Assembly (NCBI RefSeq): GCF_028554725.1
Contig: NC_071668.1
Location: 78,028,719-78,092,718, forward strand
Origin: Zeugodacus cucurbitae
Lineage: Eukaryota > Arthropoda > Insecta > Diptera > Tephritidae
Length of the DNA: 64,000 bases
Reading direction: 5' to 3'
The notes below the pieces were generated by a model. That model was given only the letters and a program-made list of their open reading frames with translations, made no database searches and was not told the DNA's origin. A program made the translations under genes and the position numbers. Positions 50,201 to 64,000 of this stretch are shown piece by piece (positions within the stretch are counted from its first letter, which is position 1; each line of letters begins with the position of its first letter).

Positions 50201-53200
50201 GTTCTTTTTGTTTTTTGTTGTCGGGTAGTAGTAGTAAAAGTGTTGTAGAACTGACAGCTGGTAGCTGGTAATGTGATAACACGTTAACCGTAAATGTTTT
50301 CCCGATAGTTTTCCATTTCGGTAGCAAAAATGCCACTGCTCCTGCTGCTCAATCATCATAAAATTCGATTTTATTGCCATACAAAATGTTAGTTAGAAAT
50401 AAAATACAGAAAAATACAGCAAATGAAGCAGAATGATAAGTCTAATAGCGGTAAAGATGTTTTGAGTTATTAGGATCTTCCTTTATTGTTGTTGTTATGA
50501 CTTAAATTGCCGCACATTTTTTTAAATTGTATTCAACAATTTTTTGAAGGGTTTAATGCTCCTATTTCCGACTCTATGTAAATAATCCGATTTTAAAGAA
50601 ATAAATGCCACCACACACCAACTGCCATCACTATCAACCCGTAAGTAACCAATCGATCAAAGGTAATCCCCGCTCCTCAAATCACTTGCGGTCTCAGCGC
50701 CGAACCCAAAGATAGCATTTCTGTTATCTTTAGATAACTTAACAGCTGTTTTTCACTATCAGCTATATATACTCATCCATCAAAAATTTTGAAAATATGT
50801 ACTTAGTACGTATATATTGCTGCTCAAATGTCAAAATAGATATAATTAGTTTCTATTTTGTTTACAACGAGTACGTACTTTAGCCTTTGTATTTGTTTAT
50901 TCAAGTCACTCTTGTTTACATTTCTAGCATCCTTGACCCTTCCATTCAAACGTGGGCCGGCCTAGAAAAACATACAACACACTCAACCGGTTCGCTTTGT
51001 TTACAAAAGTAAAATAGAAAATAGAGCATTTCGAAAGCATGCTTCCTCGTTCCGCTTTTGTACGATTTTCTTTTGAATTTATTTCGCGTTTTCTATTTCC
51101 ACATTTACGTAACCTCCTTACGTAACCCTTAGCTGCATTTCTTTCACTTTCTTTTGCTTCATGCTTTTGTTCTCTAATTAGAAATTCCACAAGAAGCTTG
51201 TCAGTCGCCGCTTTGCTTTCATGCATTTATCACCTTTCACGGTGAGCTAGTTAGAAGACGGCATAAATATACCGCTATGTTACATATGTAAATTCTACCG
51301 CAGCGTTCGTTTGCATAATCTTTGCAGAGCGTCGGGTCTGCGCTGTCCATTTGCTCGGTTTGGCTTCGTGTGAGTTCTTTTTTTACTTTAATTTCTGTTA
51401 TGTTTTGCATATGCATCATTAATATACTTTCAACTAGTATGTACCCTCTTTTAGAACTCTCGTTTTCATTTCATTTGACATGTGTTGTGCTCATCTGTCA
51501 ATTTGACATTTAAGCGCAAAAACATGGCGACCCTTTTCCCGTTGCAAAGTGAGTTTTCTTGCATTTTCCTTAAGTAAAAGTGTGTAAATAAGTAATTATG
51601 CATGAAAGTAGCTTAAGTTTGCAGCTCGCTAATGATAACCTTCGGTTTGACATTTCATTTGTCAACTGTCAGCGCTTACGACGCATGTGTCAAAAGTTAA
51701 TCCTGTCTGTGTGCACTTTTCGTCGCTTATTTATAGAAAAATCTAAGCATAGAAAGTGCAATTAATAAAAATTTACATACTTAGCGGATCGTAAAGCGAA
51801 TGGCATGTTTAATCGGTCGTCTTCGATCAGCATGTTGGGTCAATGGCTTCACTTTCATGAATCCTGCTTTCTGTGCTATCTAGGCTTAGCTAATGCACTT
51901 TTTCGCTCACTAATATGACAGTTGTTAAATTAGCTATTTGACTTGCTATTCGTTGTGGGAATTGAATATGAATTTTAGAGTCATGATTAACTATAGAAGA
52001 AATCGCTAATAAGGCTAAGTAAAAAAAATCTATAGAAAATTGTCATTTACTTTCCAAAAGCATTCACTCTGTACCTTTAACTGGTTTTAAAACCAAATAG
52101 ACTCTGTTATTAATTAAGATTAGCATGCGAGTATGAGTTGCATTTGCTGGGAAGGCTGGATACATTGTTGCCACTCTCAAACAAATTTCGCAAAGCTTGT
52201 ACGGATTTCAATACAGATAAAGTTCCTTTTCAACATTCATTTACATTCCATTTCATACCATTTGGTGAACTGGTTAAACTTGTTGCCAGCAGGCGAATGC
52301 GATCCCCAATGTTGTACTAGAGAAAAATCGAAATCAAGTGAGCTCTTCAAATACACATTAACAACACATTCACAAGACTTTGCGACAAGATCAGCTCAAG
52401 GCTGCCAAACCAGGCGGCGAAAGACAAAATAATATTAAATAAACGTACATACATACTCGTACATATGTAGTATACAATGCGAGGGTTTTGGCATATCACT
52501 GTGTTGACCCCTGTAGGCAAGAGCCTACAAACCGCCTTTTGCACACAAACACACACACTCACACAATGCGAAATATATCATGAAATGATAATTGTACTTT
52601 AAATTTTACTGTGATTCCCTGTACCCTTTGCTGTTTGTCTTCATTGTTTACAAAGGCGTACAACGCCTTGTGGTCTCTACTACTGACCACCTCCTGTTTT
52701 CTGGAGTAGCTCACATACATAAATTACCTTTTCTTGTTATTGTTGTGTCATTGCTTTGCACAGATTTCTCATTTTAAGCATTTTTTTATGAATTTATTCT
52801 TTACGATATTTTAACAACTCATAATACAGCAATTTTCACGTGTAGCTGTCCGTATCCAGTTACCGAAAAAACTTGTCTGCAGGCTTAACCCTCTCACTAC
52901 CGATTATCACGGCTTTATGCAGACCCCGCGCCTTACCTTCCACTCAATGCTGCTTTTAAGTGTACATATGTAGTAACAAATTTGCCCTTCCATCTGGTCA
53001 GCCATTGTCCAAGCGCTCTCTTCATACTGTGTTCATCTTGTGTTATTTTAAGAGGAAGCCTTTTTACATTCTTAAAGATATCACTCCCCTAAATGATTTA
53101 CATAACAATCGAACTGACCGTTTCGCTGTAGTCTTCGGTATGTTTCTTACCGATGTTGCTGCTTTTGACTGCCGCTGATATTTCTAATATTTTCTTAAGT

Positions 53201-56200
53201 GGCAGGCTTATGAAATTGATCGCTCGTTATTAACCCTGAAGTGTGTGGAGAACTCGAAATTCACGGTTTATTTATTTTTGCTTTATGCGCATCAGTTTTT
53301 ATTTCCGTTTAATGCCGGGAGAGCTGGCTAATTTGTTTTGGTGGTGAAGTTCTTTTATGCGCTGGTTGCCGCCCAATTTTGAGTTTGTATCGAAAGCTTT
53401 TCATACGCAAAAAGCTGCTGAGGAGTGACGCTGCGAAAAGTGATTTATCATATTTCTGTGATTATAAGGTCTAGAATATGCGAAAATTTACTATACTCGT
53501 AGATATGATATATTAAAATTGAAAAAATATGCGAGATTTCTTAAAGCTTATTTATAGCTCAAAAGCTTTTTAAGCAATTACAGCTTTTCTTGTTTCCAAA
53601 CCTCCACAAAACACTCTAAACTTAGCTAATACAACCCACTTAGTATTATACAAATAAGCATCAATGAAGCTTGATGCTTTAGAATGGCTTAAGAAAACAA
53701 AAGTTGACTTTTTCTGCTGCTAAGTGACGCTGTCACTGCGTTTATTGCATGTCAATAAACCCATAGTGTGCATCGCCTGGTTGTGTTGACATTGACAACT
53801 CCATGAAATTGACTCGCCGAAGGCTATACATCGTAACACCCGCCGTTTATAGGCAAACTTGCTGCATGTCAGGCAATTTGACTAGGCTTTGGGCATGCGT
53901 CACCATTGCGGCAACCTGATTTACAAGCTGCTCTTTTATGGACAAACCAGCTATTATACGCCTGCGTACGCTGCTGATGCTTTTGACAAACTGCACGCGC
54001 TTAAGTTTGTATAATTCGCTTTTTATTATATGTTTATATAGAAAGCATGTGCCATTAATAACATAATCAAGAACTTAGCGCCCGCCCGCCCACAATAGAC
54101 AGTAAAGAACTCTGACATTGACAAGTAAAAGCTTCGTAAGAACATTTTTGACAGCAGAGAGTACGCTGGAGGTGTATTTGTCAATTTTGTTTGTTTATTT
54201 AGAAATAATTTTGATTTTTGACATTCTAAAAATATATTCTAATCTTTATATGATTTGCATATATAAATTTTGTTCAAATATAGTCATGAATATAACCGTT
54301 TAAAAGTAGTATTTTGTATGACAAAGCTTCAAGTGAACTTTATATGCGTGTGGTCAGAAAAATTCCAACCGAATTGAAATTTAAAAACACTGACCTAAAG
54401 ACAGTAAATTTTTTATTACTTATTCTATATAATTTGTATGAGTTCGAGTTGGAAACATTTACAAATTCCCAACTAGCAAAGTACTCGTTTGACAGCATGT
54501 GAAGAAGTACGAGTTCAAATTCCGCCTGATGCAACTCGCTCGCTAAATATGCATACGACTGACGACACACGATGTGACGTTTGCTTGACAGCATCAAGCA
54601 GCTGACACACTTGCGAATTCGCAACGCTCCTCGAAACGTCACACAATGACGAACAACAAATCAAGAAATTTTTGCAAAAAATCTGCAAAGGCAACAAAAT
54701 AGACTGGAAATGGTAGTTGTTGAAAAATTGCGCTTTTCCAAATCGAACAATATGAAATTTATTGTCTTGCAAGCAACTGGACAAGATCAACAAGCCGTGC
54801 AAATAAAAGGCGAAATAAAAGTTACAAATTTGCCGAAAAATTGAAACTGTCGCAATGCATTCAAATCACAAGAGTGTCCAGCCATAAAGCAAGCAATTGT
54901 TAACTATAAAGAATACCAGACACACTGGTTGCCCTTCTGACAGCGCAACTGGCTTTGTGTGAGCAAAAATGTGTGAGGATAATGTGTTGTGTGATGATTG
55001 CCTGCCTGTCTGTGCGTCGAGCTGTCAATCAAAGGCATGATGGACGCGCAAAGGGCAAGACGTCCGTTCATCTATCGGAGTATGAATGAGAATGACTAGT
55101 AGACAACTGAGGCAAAGAAACTCACATACGAGACGAGTACGCACAATTGCTTTGAAAGAAACAGCTAATATTGAAGTGCTGCGCTGAGGAGTAACGGTAG
55201 GAGCGACACACAAAGGATATATCAAAGGCAATTCACCATTTGCCTGCCATAGAACTGCAGTATGTCATTCATAAGTTTGTGCTTTATTGTAGTAACACAG
55301 CTACGCCTCACAAAACAAAGACACCGTTAATTGTGTATGTAGGTAAAAGTGTAGCCTCTACATGAAAAACGATAGTAAACACGAGGAGGTCGAAAACAAG
55401 TTCCTACTCCACTACATACTCGTCTAATAGTAGCGAGCTTGATCCACTGGTCTCTGTAATACTTATGCTGTTGGAGCAGCACAAAAATAGAGCGCTTGTT
55501 GGTTGCTCATACGGCTTTAACTGCTTGTTGTACCGAGTAAGTTTGTGTCGACGGTTGTGCCCGGTGCTTGTTGCCAATAGGCTGCTGGTAATTGTCAGTT
55601 CTTCTTCCTTTTCTATTTCGGACCGTTCACTGAACTTACGCTCTAAGGTACATGAGCTTTTGAGTAGGAAGTCGTAATCGCCCTTCTACCTAAATTGTTT
55701 TATGTATATGATACATTTCCTAGAAAACAGCTGGCAATTACAAAGTAATGATTTTTTTTTTGCTTTCAAATGCAATAAACAATTTTATTTGAATTATTCA
55801 CACACTTGTCACCATTAAAGTTGATTACTCTGATATTTTCATCTGTTTCTCTCGAAAACAGTGTCAAAATGTCATTGCTGACAGCTCTGCTATAAAATGT
55901 GGGGATTAGTGGCTATTATGTTGTTATCAAAATATAAATGTGTGTCTATTTTTCCACGTTTCTCCAACAGCAGTTAACATGCAAATTAAACGCTTTTAAG
56001 GCATTTAACTTTACTCGCTGATATTTTTATAATTGGCAGGTACGATCGTCAGCAATTGATTACAGTTCGCTTGAGACCAGCTTAAAAAACCCGCGTTTGC
56101 AATATATTTTTGAATACAAATATACAAGTTTGGCTGTGCATTGCATACTAATTGACTGTAAAAATTTGGTAATTTGAATAAATTCTTAGATTTACCAATA

Positions 56201-56300
56201 ACTACGTAAACAACACACCAAAAAAGGGGTTTGGCCGCGTTTCATGGAAAACGTTTTGGAATGCGCTGTTATTTCAATATTACAAAAACATTTTATTTTG
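44275..56300. other. intron 1, last part, non-coding
   Basis: No recognised exon or RNA gene is present. A homopolymer T run lies at 44669-44683. Open frames at 48112-48542, 50111-50380, 52133-52432 and 54340-54802 lack domains and mostly overlap on opposite strands. 50900-51400 and 53750-54120 are slightly GC-richer. Many TGACA and TGTCA words (for example 42070-42180 and 51480-51720) are dispersed without clear order. Confidence 0.5.
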
Positions 56301-56360
56301 CAAAACCATTTTATATATTATTATAATTTTCTGTTTTTGTTTTTTTTTTGCATTTCACAG

Positions 56361-56593
56361 ACTCTTTCGTCAACAGTCAAGAATGGACGATCTCACGTTC
56401 AGTGCCCGATTTGCGTCTAGGCATAGTTGGTTCATTGAACTCGGGCAAATCAGCTTTAGTGCATCGGTATTTAACTGGTTCCTACATGCAAGAGGAGTCG
56501 CCTGAAGGCGGTCGCTTTAAGAAGGAAGTATTCATAGATGGCCAAAGTTATTTATTACTGATAAGAGATGAAGGTGGACCACCAGAAATGCAG
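56361..56593 (+). CDS. CenG1A: CenG1A coding exon 2 (start of GTPase-like domain)
   Basis: This exon supplies residues 60-137 of the protein. It opens DSFVNSQEWT, then RSVPDLRLGIVGSLNSGKSA, whose P-loop GxxxxGKS is residues 83-90. Next come HRYLTGSYMQEESPEGGRF, a basic KKE, and SYLLLIRDEGGPPE near the end. These blocks match the animal AGAP (centaurin-gamma, PIKE) GTPase-like domain closely; the family reads RDEGG where Ras proteins have DTAGQ. The acceptor is TTTCACAG|AC at 56360/56361 and the donor CAG|GTAAGC at 56593/56594, ending in phase 0. The carried G from exon 1 restores Asp60. The next exon should continue the GTPase-like fold and lies beyond the window. The family identification is firm; the fly gene name follows from it. 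Confidence 0.96.
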
Positions 56594-59500
56594 GTAAGCA
56601 AATGATACTATATAAATAGAAGAAAATTAATTAAAAAATTGTGTAAAATTTATTGCAATACTATTTTGAGTCTCCCATATACACAACAAAATAGTTATAT
56701 ACATATAGAACCGCCGATAACAAAAGCAGTAAAACGCAATTAACTTAATTGTGAGAAACTGAAATTTCTCTATTTAGCCATTTTATGACTTTCCGAAATA
56801 GTGCGCTAAAAATATACGTTAGTTATTAAATGATTTTACTGTATCATCTGGTAATAGTATAGGCGCTGCAATGCATGCTATGTTTTCCCGTATACTAAAG
56901 CATACTTTTAGGCTTGGCCATTTAACAATATTGCTTTATTATCGTGCAAAGTAAACGCGTTATAATCCCGCTAAATACAATAATAGCACTTTTACGTCAT
57001 AAACTACGTAATTGCTGACGTATTTCTGCGGTATACATATACATAGGTACGTGTACTGCTTCATGTTTTCTAATTTTTAAGCGTACAATGCTCGCACCTG
57101 GCCATAAAATAGTTCTATAAACGTATATTTTATCAATTACGACTATTAAAGTGACGTAGCCGATAAAATTGCGCAATCAACGCAATTAATGGGTGTGTTC
57201 TTAAAAGGAATATGAGTTAATTTCCTTGAAATGCCTTTGGGTGAAGGATTTTAAAGGAAATCAGTGAGTTTTAATTTTGGCAAATGCATACTTACGCAAA
57301 GCTTACTACGAAACTTAAAGCAATTTTAACTATTCACTTAATTACGTCATCAATTTCTAAACTTAATTATCCTCTTTCTCTGATTTAAATTGCAATTAGT
57401 CCCTAGACTCATTTTCTCTTGTTAAAACTGAAAGCCTGCAAGCTCTAATTAAGCTCCTTAAAAGCTTCTGTATGATGGGAGCTTTTGTTTAACTGTTTGA
57501 AAATATTTTTTAGTTATTTTCGTAGACTGACTTATATAATATAGGTTTAATATGTGACATATTTATCCATTAACTAATATGTAAACTGTTTACTAAAATT
57601 TAGTGCTTCATTACTTCCCTAAACTGTCAACAATAACACAGTTATTTATTTGAAGAACCTTCTCAGCCAACAGTCGAACTCATTCTTATTCACAATCCGT
57701 ATACCTCATTAAGTTTTGCTGCTCTACTGCGCATAAGCACATACGGAAGCCCTTAGGAACTCACAAACTCACAGAAAACACAGTTTCCCCCCAACAAACA
57801 CAGCTACTTTTTTCTCCATTCGTATTTAGTGCTTTGTAATGCCGTTACACAATGCTACTACCTTTGCTTCTACGTTTTGCTTGACTGAGTGTAGACTCGT
57901 TGAGGTAAAAGTGCCAAAGGTTTACTCGTGCCTTCGTTATTTTCTACACAAAAGTCCTGCTTTTTGTTAACTTTATGAAACGCATTGACTATTATATTTC
58001 TGTGGAGTCAAAGGAAATTATTAATACAATAGTCTGCAAAGTACTATAAAACTTTGCAAGGAATATGTGCTACTAAAGCGCAATTAACTGCACCACTTTT
58101 GATTTAGTTCGAGACTGGAGCAAAATGCTTTAAAGTCGCATTCTTCTCAGCAATAGCAAGTATCGTAACAATAATACTCATATTTCTTACTCTGTGCAGA
58201 ATCTATAGCACTGCTACTCCCACTCTTCTACGCTCTTTATCATTTATCATCCCAAGACATTTCGATATTGCTTTCGCGTAAACAACGGAAGATACGAAGT
58301 GTGTGGCGCTGCAGCCAAGAGTGGGGATTTTGAGGGTGTAAAGTCAAACTAACAGAGTGTTTTCAATTGCAAATGATCTGTATTTAGGTCAATTGTTGTC
58401 CTTTTTGTTATTTACGATACATAGATTCTATACAAACTTACTGAAATGCAGAGGGTGTGCTTTGTTTTTGAAATTCGAGGGGATTTCTTCGCATTGTTCG
58501 ACTGTGTATGAGAAAAACAATAAAATTGTGTGTCATCGCAATAACGCTAGTGCAAAGAAGAAGCAGCACATCGTAGACTTTATTGTCAGTAAGATTCCGA
58601 TGCAGTGAATGGTAGTGGAATAAGTGCTTAAAGCTATATTTTTATATTTTCACATCTTCCATTGTGTCAGCTCGCTTATAACTTTTATTTTCTATGACGA
58701 CAATTACACATGTGAGTTGTCATGTATAAAAAGTTTATTGACTTTTTACATTGTTTACTTGCTTGACGGTATTTAGGTTAGTAAGCTTCAGGAAATTTGA
58801 AAAAATAGAAAAAGCCCGTTTATTGGAATATGAATAAGATAGGGTAGAAGTGAAAACGAGTGTGTAGACAGTATAAATGAGTTCTATGCACTTTGAATAT
58901 TTACTAATTTATTTGAAACATTTCGCCTAATTAATGGGGAAAGAACATGGAGCTTTCACACTTACATAAGCTTTCATTATTTGGTAGGGAGCTTTTTATT
59001 CAAACAAATTAATAATCGACGAAAGCTTATTAATGCATTATAGTACCAAAGATATATTTTCTTTGATTTCGATAAGAATTCATTTACATTTTACTTTCTG
59101 GTAATAACAAAGCTATATCCGCTTCACTCTCCCGGAAACAGCGAAAAGCGCAAGTTCATTCACTTTCATTTATATAAATGTCTTACCACTACCAATGTGA
59201 ATACAAATCCGATTAAATTTGTTGATGTAAACACAAGTAGACACATACAATATGAACACACGATCCACTGGTACCTACGACTACACGAAAAGCTTTCATC
59301 TGTTACATGCCACACAACCGGAGTTTACTCGCATTATATTCACCTCTCCCACCATTTTGCTCATGACAGGTTGTCTGCGATATCTGACTAACTTGAATGG
59401 CTGACTTTACCGTATGTGGAGGGGTATTTAGAATATTAGATATTCATATGAGAAAAGAACACAGAAAGAGCTTTAATGTAAGCTGCTAAAATAAGGTTAC

Positions 59501-62500
59501 CACAAACAACAATTCTACAGCGACAGTGACAAGCGGTGTCATGACCTAAGAATTATATACGAGAGACATATACAAACAAAGCTACTGAATACCGGAGCAC
59601 TTAGCAAATACCAAAGCAAATTGGACAAACAAACTTATAGAAAGAGGTAAATCGATTTTCCAACCTAAAGTGTCAGTACTTGTAAATTTAAACAACACTT
59701 TGATATAATTTAACCGAAACCCTTCGTCGCACTGACATTAAATTCCGATTGCTAAACAGCGAACCCTCAAATTCGCACACATTAACCCTTGTACCGCTCA
59801 AGCGGGTGTTTATTTGCAAAGTGTCAAAGTGTGAACTGGGCACTACAAAAGGCTAACTGTCACAGCACCACTAAACACAGCCAAACACAGCAAACAAGCA
59901 GCTTAAAGCCGACAAACCGCAGCAAATGAGACGACCTGGTCTAAGTATTCATTAAAAAGCGACGGTGGTCGTTGATTGCTGGGGTGGGCGCGTTTTTTCG
60001 CCAGTCCGCAAATGCCTCGCATACATAACGGCCGGTCAACCGTTCTGCTGTTGCTGCGGCCAGCCATATCACACGCTTCACAAGGCAACTGAGTGCCTAC
60101 CACAAATGCATTTACATGAGGACCGCATGCCTGCGGGTCTACCGCACAGACGGATCGATGGCAAATCAATTGCGTCATTTTAGGCGCTCAAGCAGTCGTG
60201 TGACTACGGGTTCACGTCCGATATGAGTGCCTCAGGCAGACGTACATATGTATGTGTGTTCGAGGAATAATGCTGGCGTGGCATTCATATGTGTGTGTGT
60301 GTAAACATATGCTTTTGGAAGTGCGGTTTTCAAATTGGACACCAGCTTTTGCAACCCTTAATGCGTTGGAAAAATGCGCTTTTGTTATTTAAATAAATGC
60401 CAAAGCCTTTTGCATTCTGCGTAAGAATTGCACACTCGGTGACTGTGCTGCCAGCGAGAGATTTGCAATTTTCGCCTTTAATTCCTTCGCCCGGAGGCGC
60501 GAATATTTGGCAATCGAAAGTGACGAGCGTGTCTGCCGCATTCACTCTTCGTGACCCTATTCTTTAGACTTTAAGCCTTTCGACAAATACAACAAGCGCA
60601 CTCTGCTGGCATTCTTCCGAAGCACCGACACAGCAAATACCTTTGTGTATATGCACTCCACATTTTTTTTTTTTTTCAATTCTTTTTTTGTGCACGAAGT
60701 CAACAGCGCTTTTGTTTGTGCAATTTTTCAATATGTCAATATTTGCCTACCTCGCAGCGATATATAGTAAAAAAAGAATTGAGAATTGCGCGCGCGATTT
60801 TCCCGTTCAACCCCCTGGCACATACATACAGTTATGATTTGTTTGTAATTCTCGCTTGTACACAGCGCTAGTTGCTGGGATTATAGTTTTAATCCCGCTT
60901 TTCACAATTTTCAATTCAATTTCTAATATATGTTTGCTGTGGAACTTCCAGTCCACCTTTTGGTTTGAGCCAGCCACGCGCTCAGAGTTTTTTATACGCT
61001 CGCTTCATTTGCTATTTGTTCTGCTTTCACGTTCGGTTTTTTTTTATGGTACGCTGGGTAGTGAAAGTTTTTCTACGTTGCAATTTTTTTCCTCTCCCCA
61101 CACGTGTAATCGACTGCTGTTACCGTTAAGCCTTTAATTCCTCGTTGGCTTGTGCGTATTTTCATAATTTCATTTGAAATATTTATTCGCGCGTTAAATT
61201 CCATTTATACATACTCGGTAAAATAAATAATTAAAGGGAATATTTATGGCAGGCTGAAAAAATTTTAATTTGTAATTAAGCGTTGGGTGCATATTTACTT
61301 TGAAAAAAAAAATCTATTAACGGATATATTTACATATATGAAAAAAAAGTATTGAATTGCAAATTTTTTCAATTAATGATAATGATAATGCAAAATTAAT
61401 CAGTTGTGAAATAGCAATTATTTGTAAAATTAATACCCTTAATGCTATCAACGTAATATATATATATATGAATATTATATTTGCATACATTACATATTGA
61501 TTTATGCAAGATTATACAGAATAATGAAGTACTTCAAAGTAGCTCTGTGATTCTAGTACAGTTGAACTTCCATAACTCGAACTGCTCTAACTTGAAGTTC
61601 TACATAATTCGAACTATTGAATTGGCAATAGAACTCTAAATTCATACAAATTACCCTCTGTAACTCGGAAGTCTCTCTAACTCAAAGTTTTTTTGTGGAT
61701 TATGGTGATTCGAGTTAGAGAAGTTCCACTGTGTTTTTATTACATTTTTTTATCAATTTTCTCACAGTGCATATATAACTGTATGTATGTATAAAAGATA
61801 AAATTGTGGCTTTCTGAACTATTTTATACAAAAGCTTCGCGATTCATTGCACTCAAACGTTTTTCTGAAATCTTTTGTTAAATTTCTCTCAGTGCACTTT
61901 GTATGCCTTTCTGTATTTCTTCCTTACATCGAGTACATAATTCTCATATAAATCACAATTTTATTTGCATCAAAAATGCACGCTTTATAAAAGAGATCCC
62001 GAGTGCATAACGGCAATACAAGCATAGGCGAGTGTGTGAAAAATGTGGCATGCAACCACTTTCGACACGCAACAAAAAGCTTTGCAAGCGATGAAAAAGC
62101 AACCACAAAGGGTGTTATGGAAAGTCAGCGGAAACCAGAAGAAGCACAAAACTGCAAATGAAGCGGAAGGCGAAGTGAGTAGACCGCGCTCGCTGAAGGG
62201 GCTTCGAAGACAACCAACGAACCACCCACTCACCGTCAAACGCAGTATATTCTTGCAAATGCGGCAGAGACTGTGCCGAGTTCCTTATGGCCATTTAATT
62301 TGATGGCAATTGCTACACCTTAAACAATGCAGCAAAGCAATGAAAATTTAACGCGCACCCCGAAAGGGAAACAAAATATTACAAATGTGTTAGTTTTATG
62401 TGACCAACAGGAAGGATGCAGGAAACGGTGGGTGCAGGGATTCTCCCATATACAGGCATATACAACAATTGTATTGTCGCAGAATGTTTACTCTCATGAT

Positions 62501-64000
62501 TGAATACAAGAAACAACACACACACACATACATATGTAGCATGCAGGGCTGACTGGTCCATAATAACGTCGTAACGATCATTAGAGCGCAGAGCTAAATA
62601 CACGGTTTGAAGTGATATGCGTCTCAAGTGCACGTGCCATTGCCGCCGTTCGCGTCACTAACAAATCTGCAGTTAACAAGGAAGCGAAGTTGCGCTGACA
62701 CGAGTCTTCAGGACGCGCATAACGGTGAATACAAATAGAAACATAAAGAACTGCATTTCTACCACGCCCACAGCTAGCTGCTGAAGCAAAGCTTTTACAA
62801 AGGCCACAAGCCGCCATTGCCTGCCTTCATGTTGTACTTCTTGTGCGCCTCTGATAACAGCAAACGCCTGGCTGACAATCTCAACGCTATTTGTTGTTAT
62901 TGTTATTTTTACTTTTTGTGTTGCGACACTCTGTCGAATGTCACTATCGCTTTGCGTCTATAATTTATCTCGCACGCGTTAGAAAGAAATACTGCAGTAG
63001 CGCAGTGATTTGTAAGTGCCCCTCGCCTGCAGCTCGACACGCGCAGTTCGGCTCTGACGCTCAAAACAACAACCGTACAACCGACAAATTGGAAAAGCAT
63101 GTCTCATCACAACAACAGTACATATTTATAGCAACTAACTGTATATATGAAATAGTACAATATCCTCTTTGGTGGCATTTCTGACGCCAATGCAGTCCCA
63201 CTCACTTAAAAAGTCTCTTCAAGCGCCATTCAAGGCTGCATTCAAGGTTGTCGCTGGCAATGTGGAAGAAGACTGTCAGTGGCAACCATTTGACATTTTT
63301 CTGCATTGCGCCTTTGCAATGGACACTCCATCAAATCGCATGCATGGCATCTGCAGCAAAGAAAACAACAACGATGCATACTGATATAAAATTTGCAAGA
63401 AGCATCTTCCTCGTGTATGAGTATACGATGTAATATATTTTTTAGTTGGTTTTGGCTATTGTCATAAAGCATACAGGAAGACTTTAACACAATCTAATTT
63501 GTAAATTTTTAGTGCAAGACATCCGTGAGAAAGAGACATGTGTAGCCATATATTACTGGGCTTCCTGCAAATTTTAATGAGCGTATGGTATATAAGAACA
63601 CTTTTAAATCTATCACTCTGTAAAATCAAGAAGACATGTTTAAAATTAGTTATTCATCCATGTACTTAAGACACTCATAACCTGACTACCGCTGCACTAT
63701 CACTATTCTCTATTATCCACCTGGAGAAAGATCTTCGATAAGCACGTAGGGCTTAGTACGAGGTATTGCATTACTTTATTTTCACTCAATTTAATATAGT
63801 TGGAATTTGTGGCACTACTATCAATATGATATAAATATTAGCTTACAAGTGCTGAATAGATAGGAAGTTGTTGAATTATATTCATACGCTGAGCCTAATA
63901 TGTTTCCCCGAATTTTTCGCAGTGTATTGGCAAAACAGAAATAAATATTCTCCATATTTAACTCATTGCACGGGTCGTAATTGAATTGAGAGCGTTCAAA
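56594..64000 (+). other. CenG1A: CenG1A intron 2, incomplete at window end
   Basis: The intron starts GTAAGC at 56594 and has no acceptor-exon pair that continues the AGAP GTPase domain before 64000, so it exceeds 7.4 kb. It contains a MITE (61559-61731) and short GT/CA microsatellites (about 60291-60301 and 62517-62529). Unrecognised open frames lie at 58357-58608, 59903-60183 and 62043-62303. I see no ratchet-type site in this part. 59900-60180 and 62580-63080 are somewhat GC-richer. Confidence 0.7.
61559..61731. mobile_element. short TIR MITE, 173 bp, same family as 9808-10223
   Basis: The left end is CAGTTGAACTTCCATAACTC and the right, reversed, is CAGTGGAACTTCTCTAACTC. TA precedes it (61557-61558); the right flank reads TG, so that duplication has mutated. 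Its left end matches the right end of the copy at 9808-10223 and its right end matches that copy's left end, so the two are inserted in opposite orientations. The inside is nearly all 'aactcgaa' and 'acttgaagttc'-type repeats with the larger copy's A/T core deleted. There is no coding capacity. Confidence 0.85.

Larger units (their letters stand above)
19362..56360 (+). other. CenG1A: CenG1A intron 1, 36,999 bp, with ratchet sites
   Basis: The intron starts GTGAGG at 19362 and ends with a T-rich tract and TTTCACAG at 56360. It is interrupted by two zero-length ratchet sites at 31736/31737 and 44268/44269, giving pieces of 12,375, 12,532 and 12,092 bp. It hosts one DD41D element, a candidate minus-strand exon, a GC-richer island and simple repeats, described separately. 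First introns of this size in flies often carry enhancers and use stepwise splicing. Confidence 0.8.

Noticed and set aside
54505..54530. Sequence resembling a tRNA T-arm (GAGTTCAAATTCCGCC)
   Set aside because: No matching acceptor stem, D-arm or anticodon arm can be built around it.
58357..58608. 83-codon frame as a CenG1A exon
   Set aside because: It does not continue the AGAP GTPase domain and has no acceptor in the right phase.

Overview
This window is AT-rich nuclear DNA from a higher fly. A tephritid fruit fly (Bactrocera or Ceratitis-like) is the best inference. The reasons are the fly-type start context and splice sites, two nearly identical Tc1/mariner-superfamily elements of the DD41D (rosa-like) type first known from Ceratitis, and one strongly conserved protein-coding exon. 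There are no bacterial genes, and I recognised no rRNA, tRNA or CRISPR.

The window holds the 5' part of one very long plus-strand gene, the fly orthologue of AGAP/centaurin-gamma (CenG1A). Coding exon 1 (19184-19361, 59 codons plus one base) and coding exon 2 (56361-56593, completing 137 residues) join in matching phase. Together they give a basic N-terminal extension and the start of the GTPase-like domain, with an intact P-loop. The rest of the gene (GTPase remainder, PH, ArfGAP, ankyrin repeats) lies beyond base 64000. Upstream of exon 1 are a leader of about 0.9 kb with small upstream ORFs, a candidate Inr+DPE core promoter at 18248-18281, and a dense 245-bp cluster of TTAAC/CTAAC motifs (17866-18110).

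Intron 1 is 36,999 bp. It contains two excellent recursive-splicing (ratchet) points, where a 3' splice site is fused directly to a 5' splice site, at 31736/31737 and 44268/44269. Each has the same branch-point-like CTAAT with its A 25 nt upstream. They cut the intron into 12,375, 12,532 and 12,092 bp, nearly exact thirds. The intron also carries a candidate antisense coding exon (24758-24859, minus), a GC-richer island (28480-29080), a DD41D copy (33404-34347) and several simple repeats.

The 18 kb upstream of the gene is mostly non-coding. It has an interspersed repeat (276-953), a DD41D copy (3803-4725), a 416-bp terminal-inverted-repeat MITE (9808-10223) whose shorter relative lies in intron 2 (61559-61731, opposite orientation), a decayed mariner fragment (about 12590-12800), and a GC-rich TATA/Inr-like candidate promoter (13499-13535) with no assigned transcript. 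The two DD41D copies are almost identical where they overlap but carry different deletions of the N-terminal transposase region, so neither should be autonomous.
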